A stretch of DNA of 64,000 nt, from NCBI RefSeq assembly GCF_020510525.1, contig NZ_CP075188.1, positions 62,001 to 126,000 on the forward strand. The letters are read 5' to 3'. The position numbers and the translations under genes were made by a program. Below the pieces are notes generated by a model. That model was not told the origin of the DNA. It saw only the letters and a list, made by a program, of their open reading frames with translations, and made no database searches. Positions 7,171 through 16,166 of the stretch are shown here, piece by piece. The number at the start of each line of letters is the position of its first letter. The stretch's first letter is position 1. This DNA is from Quatrionicoccus australiensis (GTDB taxonomy: Bacteria; Pseudomonadota; Gammaproteobacteria; Burkholderiales; Rhodocyclaceae).

Positions 7171-7193
7171 AGCCAAACACGGTTGGCTTTTTT
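7171..7193 (+). terminator. intrinsic terminator after tRNA-Gly exon 2
   Basis: AGCCAA (7171-7176) pairs with TTGGCT (7183-7188) around a six-base loop, followed by five T. It lies 40 bases past the CCA of the split tRNA, the right place to end that transcript. Confidence 0.8.
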
Positions 7194-7608
7194 GTTTTCT
7201 GGTCGATTTCTGGTTTTGCTGAATAGGCTGAAAACAATAGGCAGCCGGTGGCGACCGTAAATGTGAGGATGAAGACTTTTCCGGCATTACTTGCAAGCGA
7301 GCCAGGTCAGGATGATTGCAAGAAGTTGAGTCACATGCGGTTGTTTTATCGCATCGATCAGGGCGAGGATAACGGGACTGGATTGCTTGTCTGTTTTCAT
7401 GCTGATCTCGTTAAAAAGAGAGAATTTGGAGAACCGTCCTGATTTAGAAATAGGGCGTAATTGCACATTTGAAAACTACCCACCTGTGTTCTGGTAAGCA
7501 GAGTTTGTCTTACTCTTTCTTCATCCCGCAGGGGGATGTCCTTCCCCAGCAGAAGGCGATATCTGCAACTTGGCCAGATCCAAAAAATGTGCTTAATCAT
7601 CACCGTTT

Positions 7609-7755
7609 CTATTCCTTGGTTACCTTTAGGCAAGCAATAACAATCCGGCTAATAATCCAAAGGATTCCAAGTATTTCAACCATTGCGGCAATATGCGGGG
7701 TCTTCAGTAGATCCAAAAATTGGGTGATCAGGGAGGTGTCAATGTCAAATTTCAT
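7609..7755 (-). CDS. small membrane protein, unknown function
   Basis: This 48-residue frame starts with ATG at 7755 behind a strong GAAAGGAAA ribosome site. It encodes a short polar N-terminus (MKFDIDTSLITQFLDLLKT), one long hydrophobic segment (about residues 22-43, including MVEILGILWIISRIVIACL) and a basic tail ending KVTKE. That is the pattern of a single-pass small membrane protein with its C-terminus inside. I know no family for it. A possible 97-codon frame (7777-8070) on the same strand ends just upstream. Evidence is the ribosome site and the membrane pattern only. Confidence 0.4.
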   Translation of the reverse strand: MKFDIDTSLITQFLDLLKTPHIAAMVEILGILWIISRIVIACLKVTKE

Positions 7756-8123
7756 GGTTGGATTTCCTTTCTTTGCTTAAGTGATTGCGATGATCTTGCC
7801 GTGTAAGCCAGCATTTTTATGGGCTGACCAAGTTGTTATTTTTGAAACCTTCCGATTCGCTAGAGAAGCCCTTGCAAACCGCAGGAAAGCGACGGTCCTT
7901 GGAATGTCTTTGCGGCTAACGTAACGCGTGAACACTGAGATACGCGCACCGTATTTCCTGGGGTGAGTCCCCCCAACATCTAGACGCTCGCAACCTTTAA
8001 ACTTAGGCAAAAAGGAGAAGTGATGAGCAGCAAGCGTTGTCACGTCAGGCAAGCCAAAGTAGTCGCTCATCCTCATCCAGGCATTTCCTCGTCTTTTCGC
8101 CCGTCGACCGCCCCGGAACCCGA

Positions 8124-9707
8124 ATGAACAACCCCTTTCTCGAAATTGCCGAGTTGCAGTTCCTGCAGGGCGACGATGCGGCGGTTTTGCGCACGGCGCG
8201 GATGGGGCTGGCCCTGGCGCCGACGCATCCCGAATTGCTTGAAATCGCCGCGACCTGTGCGGAGCGTCTGGGTGACGACGCTGATGCCGCCGATTGCTGG
8301 TCGGCACTGTTTGCCGCCAATCCGGCGGCGGTGCATGCGCTGAACAGTCTGGCCCTGGCGCGCGAGCGGCTTGGCCAACCGGAGGCGGCCGAGGTGGCTT
8401 ATCGCCAGGCGCTGGAACTGCTGCCGGACGATGCCAACCTGCATGCCAATCTCGGTTTGCTGCTGGAAAAATCCGGGCGTCTGGATGCGGCGGAGACTCA
8501 CCAGCGGCAGGCCATGGCGTTGGCACCCGATTCGGCCGAGATTCATTCCAACCTGGCCGCGCTGCTGGCCCGCACCGGGCGCGAGACGGAGGCGGAAAGT
8601 CTCTACCGGATGGCGATCCGGCTCGATCCGGCGTTTGCCACGGCGCATTCGAATCTTGGCGTACTGCTTGTCGATACCGGGCGCGAGGCAGAGGCCGAGG
8701 CGAGTTTTCGCGAGGCCTTGCGTCTGCAGCCGGACTATCTGCAGGGGCGGATGAATCTTGCCCAGTTGTTGCTCATGCAGGGGCGTCTGGCGGAGGGCTG
8801 GCCGCTTTACGAAAGCCGGCAGCAGGTCTATGTCGAGGCGGGCAGCGGCCCGGCCGTGCATTTGCCGCCTTGCCCGCAATGGCAGGGCGAGCCGCTGGCC
8901 GGCAAGTCCATCGTCGTGCTGCCGGAGCAGGGGATGGGCGACGAGATCCAGTTCGTGCGCTATCTCGCCTGGCTGAAGGACCAAGGGCCGGCGCGCCTGA
9001 CCCTGGTCTGCCGGGCGGCGCAGAAGGCCTTGCTGCAGACGCTGGCCGGGCCGGATGTCGTGCTTGAACTGGGCGAGGCGGCGCCGTATCTTGCCGCGCA
9101 CGATTACTGGGTCTTCCTGCTCAGTTTGCCCTTGCACGCCGGCACGACGCTGGCGACGCTACCTGCGACAACGCCCTACCTGTTCGCCGATCCGCAGCGG
9201 CACGAGCGCTTCGCGCCGCTGTTGGCAGGCGATGGCCTGCGCGTGGGGGTTGTCTGGCGCGGCAACCCGCTGCACAGCAACGATGCCGATCGCTCGTTGC
9301 CCGGTCTGGAGACGCTGGCGCCGTTGTGGGCGATTGCCGGCGTGCGCTTCTTCAGCCTGCAGAAGAGTCCGCTCGAATTGCCGCCGCTTCCCGCCGGCCA
9401 GCCGCTGGTTGATCTCGGGCCGCAGCTTGGCGATTTTGCCGATACGGCGGCGGCGCTGGCCGGGCTCGACCTCCTGGTCACGGTCGATACCTCGGTCGCC
9501 CATCTCGCCGGTGCGCTCGGTGTGCCGTGCTGGGTGCTGCTCCCCGCCTACAAGTCCGACTGGCGCTGGCAGAAAGGGCAGAGCGACAGCCCGTGGTATC
9601 CGTCCCTGCGCCTGTTCTGGCAGACGCAGCGCGGCGACTGGGCGAGTCCGGTGGCTGAGGTCGCGGCGGCCCTGCAGGATTTCTTGCGCGCGAGACAGAT
9701 CGCCTGA
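8124..9707 (+). CDS. TPR protein with C-terminal GT9-like glycosyltransferase domain
   Basis: The 527-residue protein has an N-terminal array of about six tetratricopeptide repeats (residues 1-230; for example NLHANLGLLLEKSGRLDAAE and AHSNLGVLLVDTGREAEAEA). A C-terminal domain of the heptosyltransferase/GT9 fold follows, with the helix LDLLVTVDTSVAHLAGALGVPCWVLLP near residue 460 as its nucleotide-sugar side signature. Such TPR-GT proteins are usually cytoplasmic and are thought to glycosylate proteins or surface polymers; the target here is unknown. I chose ATG 8124 because the protein family pattern begins at MNNPFLEIAELQF; a TTG at 8037 is an alternative. The gene ends at a bidirectional terminator shared with the convergent LON-domain gene. 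Confidence 0.82.
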   Translation: MNNPFLEIAELQFLQGDDAAVLRTARMGLALAPTHPELLEIAATCAERLGDDADAADCWSALFAANPAAVHALNSLALARERLGQPEAAEVAYRQALELLPDDANLHANLGLLLEKSGRLDAAETHQRQAMALAPDSAEIHSNLAALLARTGRETEAESLYRMAIRLDPAFATAHSNLGVLLVDTGREAEAEASFREALRLQPDYLQGRMNLAQLLLMQGRLAEGWPLYESRQQVYVEAGSGPAVHLPPCPQWQGEPLAGKSIVVLPEQGMGDEIQFVRYLAWLKDQGPARLTLVCRAAQKALLQTLAGPDVVLELGEAAPYLAAHDYWVFLLSLPLHAGTTLATLPATTPYLFADPQRHERFAPLLAGDGLRVGVVWRGNPLHSNDADRSLPGLETLAPLWAIAGVRFFSLQKSPLELPPLPAGQPLVDLGPQLGDFADTAAALAGLDLLVTVDTSVAHLAGALGVPCWVLLPAYKSDWRWQKGQSDSPWYPSLRLFWQTQRGDWASPVAEVAAALQDFLRARQIA

Positions 9708-9717
9708 AAATTGCCCG

Positions 9718-9741
9718 TTTTTAGCGGTCGACCGCTAAAAA
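9718..9741. terminator. bidirectional palindromic terminator
   Basis: A perfect 24-base palindrome consists of five T, AGCGGTCGACCGCT, then five A. It lies exactly between the convergent TPR-GT and LON-domain genes and has a T tract in both directions, so it should stop transcription from both sides. The same 14-base core recurs at 23461-23474 at the centre of a long inverted repeat. Confidence 0.85.
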
Positions 9742-9756
9742 GCAGCGATTTTGCTG

Positions 9757-10392
9757 TCAGCCGAGCAGCTTGCGCTGGTCGAGGAATTTTTCCAGGATTT
9801 CGAGACGGGCGAGCGGGTCTTCGAGTTCGAGCAGCTTCTGCTTGGCGAGGTTCTGGACGGGCAGGATCTCGGTGATGCGGTAGCCGACCCATTCTGCGTC
9901 ATCGAAATGATGCGGCTCCGGCATGCGCTCCGGACCGAGGTCGCCGACCACGCGGCGCAGCAGCGGCAGCAGGCGCTGGCGTTCGGCCGGCATGGCGAGC
10001 GGGCCGTTGTCGGCAATGATCTCGACGCGCGCTTCCTGCAACTGGGCAGCGCCCAGGCGTTTTTCCAGGATGCGGAAGCGGCGCCCGCCGCGCGCGGTGA
10101 TCTGCAGGATGCCGAGCTGTTCCATTTCCCAGTCGCCGATCTCGGCCAGCGTGCCGACCGGGTGCGGCTCGGCGGCCGGACCGGTTTCCTCGCCGCTGGC
10201 GATCAGGCAGATGCCGAAGGGCTTGTTTTCCTTCATGCAGGCGGCGGCCATGTCGAGATAGCGCTGCTCGAAAATCTTCAGCGGCAACACGCTGCCCGGG
10301 AAAAGCACGGTCTGCAGCGGGAAGAGCGGAATGTCCATGGTTTCGACGACGGGGCCGGACGGCGTGCGGGAAAAGTCAAACCAGCCCATCAT
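9757..10392 (-). CDS. LON peptidase N-terminal (substrate-binding) domain protein
   Basis: The 211-residue protein carries the LON N-terminal domain without ATPase or protease parts: [25 protein letters not shown] near residues 21-45 is the family signature, and a helical C-terminus ends the protein. Stand-alone LON-N proteins are widespread in proteobacteria; their function is unclear, with a substrate-binding or adaptor role assumed. ATG at 10392 overlaps the ubiX stop codon (ATGA), so translation is probably coupled to ubi[10 protein letters not shown] at 10335 is a possible shorter start. Confidence 0.85.
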   Translation of the reverse strand: MMGWFDFSRTPSGPVVETMDIPLFPLQTVLFPGSVLPLKIFEQRYLDMAAACMKENKPFGICLIASGEETGPAAEPHPVGTLAEIGDWEMEQLGILQITARGGRRFRILEKRLGAAQLQEARVEIIADNGPLAMPAERQRLLPLLRRVVGDLGPERMPEPHHFDDAEWVGYRITEILPVQNLAKQKLLELEDPLARLEILEKFLDQRKLLG

Positions 10393-10994
10393 TCGCCCCA
10401 GCGTTGCATCAAGGTGTGCGGCACGCCGATCTGGTCGAGGACGCGGGCGACGACGAAGTCGACGATGTCCTGCACGCTTTGCGGGTGATGGTAGAAGCCG
10501 GGGCTGGGCGGCAGGATGACGGCGCCGGCGCGTGACAGGCGCAGCATGTTTTCGAGGTGGATGGCCGAGAACGGCGTTTCACGTGGAACCAGCACCAGCT
10601 TGCGGCCTTCCTTCAGGACGACGTCGGCGGCGCGTTCGATCAGATTGTCGGCCAGGCCCTGGGCGATGGCGGCCAGCGTGCCCATCGAGCAGGGGCAGAC
10701 GACCATGGCGTCGGGCGGGTTGGAACCGGAGGCGACCGGCGCGAACCATTCCTCGCGGCCGAAAACGGCCAGTTTTTCGGCGTCGACCGCTGGAAAGCGG
10801 GCGAGCAGGGCAGCCTTGGCCTCGCTCGGTCGTGACGGCAGTTCGAAATCCAGTTCCTGCCGCGCGACGACCTGGGAGGCCTGCGAGTAGAGCAACTGCA
10901 CCTGGCAGCCGGCGTTGAGCAGGCATTCCAGCAGGCGCAGGCCGTAGGGCATGCCGGAGGCGCCGGTCAGGGCAAGGCAGATGGTCTTGGGCAT
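10389..10994 (-). CDS. ubiX: flavin prenyltransferase UbiX
   Basis: UbiX joins a dimethylallyl group to FMN, making the prenylated flavin cofactor needed by UbiD decarboxylase in ubiquinone synthesis. The 201-residue protein has the N-terminal flavoprotein fold ([17 protein letters not shown]), the conserved [20 protein letters not shown] segment and the [20 protein letters not shown] block with the Ser/Arg positions of the family, then [19 protein letters not shown]. It is translationally coupled on both sides: one base shared with the upstream Gx transporter (TAATG) and ATGA with the LON-domain gene downstream. UbiU/V/T for anaerobic ubiquinone synthesis are encoded elsewhere in the window (36.1-38.5 kb). 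Confidence 0.95.
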   Translation of the reverse strand: MPKTICLALTGASGMPYGLRLLECLLNAGCQVQLLYSQASQVVARQELDFELPSRPSEAKAALLARFPAVDAEKLAVFGREEWFAPVASGSNPPDAMVVCPCSMGTLAAIAQGLADNLIERAADVVLKEGRKLVLVPRETPFSAIHLENMLRLSRAGAVILPPSPGFYHHPQSVQDIVDFVVARVLDQIGVPHTLMQRWGE

Positions 10995-11512
10995 TAGCGG
11001 ACTTCCGGTGGGGCGGGTTCAGCCAGCAGTTTAGCCGCGATCAGGCCGTTGATGGTGCCGAAGACCAGCGCCGCGCCGGCAAAGACTGGGGTGAGCAGGA
11101 ATACGCCGTCGTGCGGGATCAGCCAGACGCGGGCGAGCAGCAGCTGGCCGCCGATATGCGCGAAGGCGGCAAGAATCGACAGGCTGACCGGGCCGAACCA
11201 GCGTTGCGGCAGGTGCCGGGCGAGGCCGAGCGTGAGCAGGCTGAGCGTCGTGCCGGTCAGCGACAGGAAGAAGCCGGGCGCGAGGAAGTAGCCGAGCAGC
11301 AGGCTGCCGGCCAGCACGCGCAGGCCGCTGACCCAGACCGCCGTACCCCAGCCGTAGCGCGCGAGCACGACAAGGGTGACGATATTGGCCAGGCCGGGCT
11401 TGACGCCGGGCAGCGGCGACGGGATCGCCGCATCGACCAGCGACAGGCCGACCGCCGCCGTGGCCAGCCAGGCGACACGACGGTCTTCGGCGGTGACCGC
11501 GATTTGAGTCAT
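10994..11512 (-). CDS. Gx transporter family / heptaprenyl diphosphate synthase component I-like membrane protein
   Basis: The 172-residue hydrophobic protein has about five membrane segments and the family motif [19 protein letters not shown] near residues 35-55. It belongs to the group named after component I of heptaprenyl diphosphate synthase, now often called Gx transporters. It is typically found next to a small NusG-domain II protein, as here. The biochemical role is not established; links to FMN/redox systems are inferred from context in other genomes. The chosen ATG (11512) starts [18 protein letters not shown]; upstream in-frame starts would give a low-complexity tail and overlap the NusG-II gene. 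Confidence 0.75.
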   Translation of the reverse strand: MTQIAVTAEDRRVAWLATAAVGLSLVDAAIPSPLPGVKPGLANIVTLVVLARYGWGTAVWVSGLRVLAGSLLLGYFLAPGFFLSLTGTTLSLLTLGLARHLPQRWFGPVSLSILAAFAHIGGQLLLARVWLIPHDGVFLLTPVFAGAALVFGTINGLIAAKLLAEPAPPEVR

Positions 11513-11618
11513 CCCGTGGCGTGGCCCGAGGTCTCCTTGCCACGCTGTACCTTGGCCGTGAGTATTGCCTGTCCCGCTCGCCTCGTCTTGAATGGCAGCG
11601 GCTGCGCCAGGCTCGCGC

Positions 11619-11993
11619 TCAGTAACTGATCGAGTCATAGACCTTGGTCCTGCCGGCAATCTGGACGCTGACGCGGTTCGGGGCGCAGATGGCGATTTCG
11701 CCGGGGCGCATCAGCCAGCCCTGCTTGACACAATATTGGCGCGGTCCGGGATCGGAAACAACGCGGGCACGGCCGGGTTCGACGGCGATCAGCGTCGTGC
11801 CGAGCGGGCCGCTGACCTCGAATTGTTTGCGGCTGCGCAGATCGACTTCGGCAAAGATCTGACCCTCCTGGCGAATGATCGCGCGCTCGGCCATGCCGCC
11901 CTGCCAGAAGAGCGGAATGCTGCCGCCGACGGCCACGGCGCCGAGCAGCATGACCAGCCAGTCGCCGGGGCGGAGCAGGTTCAGCCAGTGCAT
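11619..11993 (-). CDS. NusG domain II-containing protein
   Basis: The 124-residue protein has an N-terminal membrane anchor (RPGDWLVMLLGAVAVGGSIPLFW, about residues 7-29) and an extracytoplasmic beta-rich domain of the NusG-II type (KQFEVSGPLGTTLIAVEPGRARVVSDPGP, then CVKQGWLMRPGEIAICAPN). Such proteins commonly sit beside Gx transporters, as here. ATG 11993 gives a compact membrane anchor; the longer open frame would add an unrelated basic leader. Function is unknown; the pair may form an envelope complex. Confidence 0.75.
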   Translation of the reverse strand: MHWLNLLRPGDWLVMLLGAVAVGGSIPLFWQGGMAERAIIRQEGQIFAEVDLRSRKQFEVSGPLGTTLIAVEPGRARVVSDPGPRQYCVKQGWLMRPGEIAICAPNRVSVQIAGRTKVYDSISY

Positions 11994-12030
11994 GACGGCA
12001 GGTAAGGGCAGGCAGGCAAGGAAAGGCCGC

Positions 12031-12873
12031 TCAGCCGGCCAGCGTACGGTGGCGGACGAGGACGCGGGCCTGCCGGGCAAACTGGCGGCCCAGCCATTCG
12101 GCGATGTAGACCGAACGATGCTGGCCGCCGGTGCAGCCGATGGCCACGGTCAGGTAATTGCGGTTGTCGCGGATGTAGGCGGGCAGCCAGTTGCTGACGA
12201 AGCGGCTGATGTCGTCGCGCATGCGGCGGACTTCCGTTTCGCCCTCGAGAAAGTCGATGACCGGCTGGTCACGCCCGGTGAGCGGGCGCAGTTCGGTGTC
12301 GTAATGCGGGTTGGGCAGGCAGCGCACGTCGAAGACGAGATCGGCATCAAGGGGCAGGCCGTGCTTGAAACCGAAGGATTCGAACATCAGGGTCAGGCCC
12401 TGGCCGGGTTCGGCTTCGATGAACTGGCGCACCCATTCGCGCAGGGCATTGGCTTTCAGGCCGCTGGTGTCGATGCGGTGACCGAGATCGGAAATCGGCG
12501 TCAGCATGTCGCGCTCGGCGCGGATCGCTTCTTCCAGCGTCTGGTCGGCGGTGGCCAGCGGATGACGGCGGCGCGATTCGGAGTAGCGCTTGAGCAGCGT
12601 CTCCTGATTGGCGTGCAGGAACAGGAAATTGTGGCGCGTTCCGCTTTCGGTCAGCTTTTGCAGCTTTTCCGGCAGAAGTTCGATGCCATGCCCGGAGCGG
12701 GCATCGATGGCAACCGCCACCTTGGCGATCTGTTCTTCCTTGAGCATGCCGACCAAGACCGTCAGCATCGACACCGGCAGGTTGTCGACGCAGTAGTAGC
12801 CGGCATCTTCGAGCAGGTGCAGGGCGACCGACTTGCCGGAGCCGGAAAGGCCGCTGATGAGAATGAGTTCCAT
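12031..12873 (-). CDS. rapZ: RNase adapter protein RapZ
   Basis: RapZ is a P-loop protein that, in enterobacteria, guides RNase E to the small RNA GlmZ and so tunes glucosamine-6-phosphate synthesis. The 280-residue protein begins MELILISGLSGSGKS with the Walker A motif at residues 8-15, and carries the C-terminal domain (IGCTGGQHRSVYIAEWL) typical of the YvcJ/RapZ family. ATG 12873 was chosen because the Walker motif follows at the normal distance; two upstream in-frame ATGs would add only 4-12 residues. It is divergent from the M20 hydrolase gene. In betaproteobacteria the sRNA partner is not established. Confidence 0.93.
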   Translation of the reverse strand: MELILISGLSGSGKSVALHLLEDAGYYCVDNLPVSMLTVLVGMLKEEQIAKVAVAIDARSGHGIELLPEKLQKLTESGTRHNFLFLHANQETLLKRYSESRRRHPLATADQTLEEAIRAERDMLTPISDLGHRIDTSGLKANALREWVRQFIEAEPGQGLTLMFESFGFKHGLPLDADLVFDVRCLPNPHYDTELRPLTGRDQPVIDFLEGETEVRRMRDDISRFVSNWLPAYIRDNRNYLTVAIGCTGGQHRSVYIAEWLGRQFARQARVLVRHRTLAG

Positions 12874-12944
12874 CAGCCAGAGCATAATCAACGCGGCGCG
12901 GCCCGGCAACCCGCGGCATAATAGAAATAAACAAGGAGATGCTC

Positions 12945-14120
12945 ATGCCCCCGACCCTTCCCCTGCTCGAATTGCCCTTTCTTGCCGAGTTGACCGCCCA
13001 GCGGCGCGACATCCACGCCCATCCGGAGCTGGCCTTCGACGAGAATCGGACCTCCGAACTGGTCGCCCGCGAACTCGAACGTTACGGCCTGCTAGTGCAT
13101 CGCGGCATCGCCAGGACCGGCGTCGTCGGCGTATTGCGCGCCGGTACATCGGCCAGGATGATCGGCCTGCGTGCCGACATGGACGCACTGCCGCTCTGCG
13201 AACTCAACGAGTTTCCGCATCATTCGAAACACCAGGGCAAGATGCACGCCTGCGGCCACGACGGGCATACCGCGATGCTGCTCGGCGCGGCGCGCTATCT
13301 CGCAGCAAATCCCGACTTTGACGGCACCGCCGTGTTCATCTTCCAGCCGGCCGAGGAGTCGGAAGGCGGGGCTGCGGTGATGATCGAGGACGGCCTGTTC
13401 GAGCGTTTTCCGGTCGAGGCGGTGTTCGGCCTGCACAACTGGCCGGGCATTCCGGTCGGCGAGATGATGGCGATGCCGGGCCCGGTGATGGCCGGTACCT
13501 GTGCCTTCGAGATTTTCGTGCGCGGGCACGGTTGCCATGCCGCGATGCCGCATCAGGGGGTCGACTCCATCGTCGCCGGCGCGCAACTGGTGCAGGCGCT
13601 GCAGACCGTGGTCAGCCGCACGCTGCATCCCTGCGAGTCGGCCGTGGTCAGCGTCACGCAATTCCATGCCGGCGAGGCCTGGAACATCATTCCGGAAGAG
13701 GTGGTCCTGCGTGGCACCATCCGCAGTTTCAAGCCCGAGGTGCAGGAGGGTGTCGAGCGCGCCATCGAGCGCTTGTGCAGCGGCATTGCCGCAGCCAACG
13801 GCGCGCAGATCTCGGTGCATTTCGATCATCGCTATCCGCCGACGGTCAACAGTCCGGCCGAGGCAAAATTCTGTCAGGACGTTGCCCGATCTGTGTTTGG
13901 ACAAGAGCGTGTGCTCACTGACATCCTGCCATCGATGGGTGCCGAGGACTTCGCTTACATGCTGCGCGAAAAGCCGGGCTGCTACGTCTGGCTCGGCAAC
14001 GGGCCGGGCACCGGTGGCTGCACGCTGCACAATCCGCACTACGATTTCAACGACGAACTGCTGACGCTCGGGGTCAGCTACTGGGTGCGCCTGGTGCAAC
14101 AGGCCATGCCCAAGGCCTGA
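12945..14120 (+). CDS. M20 family amidohydrolase (hippurate hydrolase-like)
   Basis: The 391-residue enzyme belongs to the M20 aminoacylase/hippuricase group that cleaves N-acyl amino acids. Metal ligands are visible in HACGHDGHTAM (about residue 100), the catalytic/metal Glu pair in PAEESEGG (about residue 135) and His in GLHNWPG; the dimerisation domain starts around GHGCHAAMPHQG. ATG 12945 is preferred over ATG 12939, because the AAGGAG site (12933-12938) abuts the latter but is six bases from the former. Natural substrate cannot be told from sequence; auxin-conjugate, hippurate and peptide hydrolases share this family. Confidence 0.9.
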   Translation: MPPTLPLLELPFLAELTAQRRDIHAHPELAFDENRTSELVARELERYGLLVHRGIARTGVVGVLRAGTSARMIGLRADMDALPLCELNEFPHHSKHQGKMHACGHDGHTAMLLGAARYLAANPDFDGTAVFIFQPAEESEGGAAVMIEDGLFERFPVEAVFGLHNWPGIPVGEMMAMPGPVMAGTCAFEIFVRGHGCHAAMPHQGVDSIVAGAQLVQALQTVVSRTLHPCESAVVSVTQFHAGEAWNIIPEEVVLRGTIRSFKPEVQEGVERAIERLCSGIAAANGAQISVHFDHRYPPTVNSPAEAKFCQDVARSVFGQERVLTDILPSMGAEDFAYMLREKPGCYVWLGNGPGTGGCTLHNPHYDFNDELLTLGVSYWVRLVQQAMPKA

Positions 14121-14124
14121 AAAC

Positions 14125-14415
14125 ATGCATCCGGCGAAGGTCGACCGGTGCCGGCTCGGTCAACTGACCGATTTGCCCAATATTGGTCCGGCCTGCGCCG
14201 CCGATCTGCGCCTGATCGGCATCGCTGCGCCGGCTGATCTTGCCGGGCGCGACCCCTACGCCATGTATGCGCAGCTTTGCGCCGTGACCGGGCACCGACA
14301 CGACCCTTGCGTGATCGATGTCTTCATCTCGATCACGCGCTTCATGGCCGGCGAAGCGGCGCAGCCCTGGTGGGCATACAGCGCCGAGCGCAAGCGCCGC
14401 TTGGCTTCCGGTTAA
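14125..14415 (+). CDS. helix-hairpin-helix protein (Cdd1 / pathogenicity-locus family)
   Basis: The 96-residue protein has a helix-hairpin-helix element ([20 protein letters not shown], residues 14-33) and the [15 protein letters not shown] and [13 protein letters not shown] blocks typical of the small Cdd1-type family. These proteins are thought to bind nucleic acid non-specifically; no function is established. It starts four bases after the M20 hydrolase stop, so it is likely cotranscribed. It overlaps the convergent chemoreceptor gene by four bases at its end. Confidence 0.8.
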   Translation: MHPAKVDRCRLGQLTDLPNIGPACAADLRLIGIAAPADLAGRDPYAMYAQLCAVTGHRHDPCVIDVFISITRFMAGEAAQPWWAYSAERKRRLASG

Positions 14416-16025
14416 ACCCGGAAGCGGGCAACCGACTGGCCGAGGGCGCCCGAGACGTTTTTCAGGCGGCCGGCCGAGCCGACCACGTCGCGCATTGCCC
14501 GGTCGTTCTGCTCGATCAAAGCCTGCACCTGTTCGACATGCGACAGGATGGCTCGTTCGGTCTGACTTTCGACATCAATCGCCTGCGAAATGCGTTGCAC
14601 GACCTGGCTGACTTCGAGCGAGCTGGCGTTCATGCGATTGAAGGCCTCGCGCGCCTGATGCGACAGTTCGACGCTATGGCCGACCTGCAGCAATCCTGAT
14701 TCCATGCCTTCGACGGCGCGCTGGGTGCCGTTGCGGATGCGGTCGACCATGGCGGAAATTTCGGCGGTCGATTGCGTCGTGCGCTCGGCCAGCTTGCGCA
14801 CCTCATCGGCCACCACGGCAAAGCCGCGCCCCTGTTCGCCGGCGCGGGCGGCTTCAATGGCGGCATTGAGGGCGAGCAGGTTGGTCTGGCTGGCAATTTC
14901 GGAAATGACGCCGAGAATCGAGTTGATCTGCACCGACTGGGCGCCGAGTTCCTGGATATGGCTGGCGGTCGCGCGTACCGACTCGGCCATCGCTTCGGTT
15001 TCGAGCGCTGTTTTACCGGCCAGGGCGGCACCGCTGTCCGAGATGCTGCCCGATTCGGCAACGATGCGCTCGGCTTCGCTGACGGCGCTCATTACGTCGT
15101 GCAGGCTGCCGGTCAGGTTTTCTGTATTGCCGACCATGGCGCTGGCCAGTTGCAGTTGTTGCGTACTGCCGGCGGCGACCAGATCGGTGGCATCGGCGAC
15201 CTGGCGGGCGGTCTGGTCTACATCACGGGCGTGGCCGGACAGGGTGCCGACCAGCTGGCGCAGGTGTTCCTGCATGGCGGCGAGGGCGGCGAGCAGGCTG
15301 TCGCGGTCGTTGCCCAGCAGGCTGATCGGCTGGGTCAGGTCGCCGGTTGCCACGGCATTGGCTACCTGGCGGGCGTAAGCCGGCTCGCCCCCGAGTTCGC
15401 GGCGGACATAGGCGAGCGTCGTGACGACGCTGCCGATACCGATCGCCACGGCGAGCAGGGCAAGGCCGAGGATGATTTTCTGCTCGCGTTCGATCTGGCT
15501 GGTGACTTCGCTGCGATGGGTTTCGGTGAGCTTCTGCAGCGTCTCGATATCATCGAGCAGGGCTTTCTTGAGGGCGCGCCAGGCTGGCGTTTCCTTACTG
15601 TTGATCAGGGTTTTGGCTTCGTCAAGACGCCCACTCCTGAGCGCTTCCATGACCACTTTCTGGGCATCGGCCTGGGCGCTGGCGAGTGGTTCCAGACGGC
15701 TCACCGAACTGGCGAAGCCGTCGACGGTGGCGGCGGCCCGGCTGGCCGTATCGCGCGCCGCGGCGAAATCCTTGCGCGCCTTTTCGAGATTTTCGAAGGC
15801 TTTCGGATTGGCCGGGTCGAGCACGATATTGCGCAATGCCTGACCCATCTGCAGGCCTTGCGCATACATTTCGCGGTAACCCTGATTGAGGCTGCCGACC
15901 CCGTCGAGAAAGGCCCCGAACTGGGTGGAGGAGGAGCGCAGGCCGCCGTAGGCGACGACAATGGCAGTGATGAAGGCGGCCATGATCAGTGTCATGCCGA
16001 GCAGCAGCCGGTTACGGAAACTCAT
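14412..16025 (-). CDS. methyl-accepting chemotaxis protein
   Basis: The 537-residue chemoreceptor has a membrane segment at residues 7-27 and a roughly 165-residue helical periplasmic sensor region. A second membrane segment lies at about 190-210, followed by a HAMP region and a long cytoplasmic signalling coiled coil. The highly conserved tip [20 protein letters not shown] and the following [18 protein letters not shown] are intact, so it should couple to CheA/CheW. The sensor is helical and of the four-helix-bundle type with no ligand I can name. No CWxxF tether for CheR is seen at the C-terminus (ends QSVARFRV). The upstream region on the minus strand contains TATAAT, a possible -10. Confidence 0.93.
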   Translation of the reverse strand: MSFRNRLLLGMTLIMAAFITAIVVAYGGLRSSSTQFGAFLDGVGSLNQGYREMYAQGLQMGQALRNIVLDPANPKAFENLEKARKDFAAARDTASRAAATVDGFASSVSRLEPLASAQADAQKVVMEALRSGRLDEAKTLINSKETPAWRALKKALLDDIETLQKLTETHRSEVTSQIEREQKIILGLALLAVAIGIGSVVTTLAYVRRELGGEPAYARQVANAVATGDLTQPISLLGNDRDSLLAALAAMQEHLRQLVGTLSGHARDVDQTARQVADATDLVAAGSTQQLQLASAMVGNTENLTGSLHDVMSAVSEAERIVAESGSISDSGAALAGKTALETEAMAESVRATASHIQELGAQSVQINSILGVISEIASQTNLLALNAAIEAARAGEQGRGFAVVADEVRKLAERTTQSTAEISAMVDRIRNGTQRAVEGMESGLLQVGHSVELSHQAREAFNRMNASSLEVSQVVQRISQAIDVESQTERAILSHVEQVQALIEQNDRAMRDVVGSAGRLKNVSGALGQSVARFRV

Positions 16026-16166
16026 GGCAAAACCCCTTTGTGGATTAGGATTTTATTATACTTATTTGGCAAGTTTTGGCGCAGATTGCTGATGTTTGAT
16101 ATTTTTGTTGTTTCAGGTTAGTCCCGTTTGCCTCGCAACAAGCGGCACAGGGCTTGGCGCTGGCAA

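Larger units (their letters stand above)
7131..8123. other. gene-poor, AT-richer spacer downstream of the tRNA/intron
   Basis: This 990-base stretch is visibly richer in A+T than its surroundings. It holds the terminator at 7171-7193, one plausible 48-residue membrane protein on the minus strand (7609-7755), and weak open frames I cannot support. One is a 97-codon minus frame at 7777-8070 that ends 21 bases before the 48-residue gene. Another is a 34-codon plus frame at 8023-8127 that has a good AAGGAG site and overlaps the next gene by ATGA. Location beside a tRNA and different composition suggest old mobile DNA, but no integrase or attachment repeat is visible. Confidence 0.5.

Noticed and set aside
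7248..7780. Plus-strand frames at 7248-7442 and 7469-7780
   Set aside because: No ribosome site of note, no family resemblance, and the second runs antisense to the better-supported small membrane gene.
7777..8076. Minus-strand frame of about 97-99 codons upstream of the 48-residue gene
   Set aside because: There is a weak GAGG before the ATG, but no recognisable family or domain, and the region overlaps a plus-strand leader frame. Evidence is too thin for a gene call.
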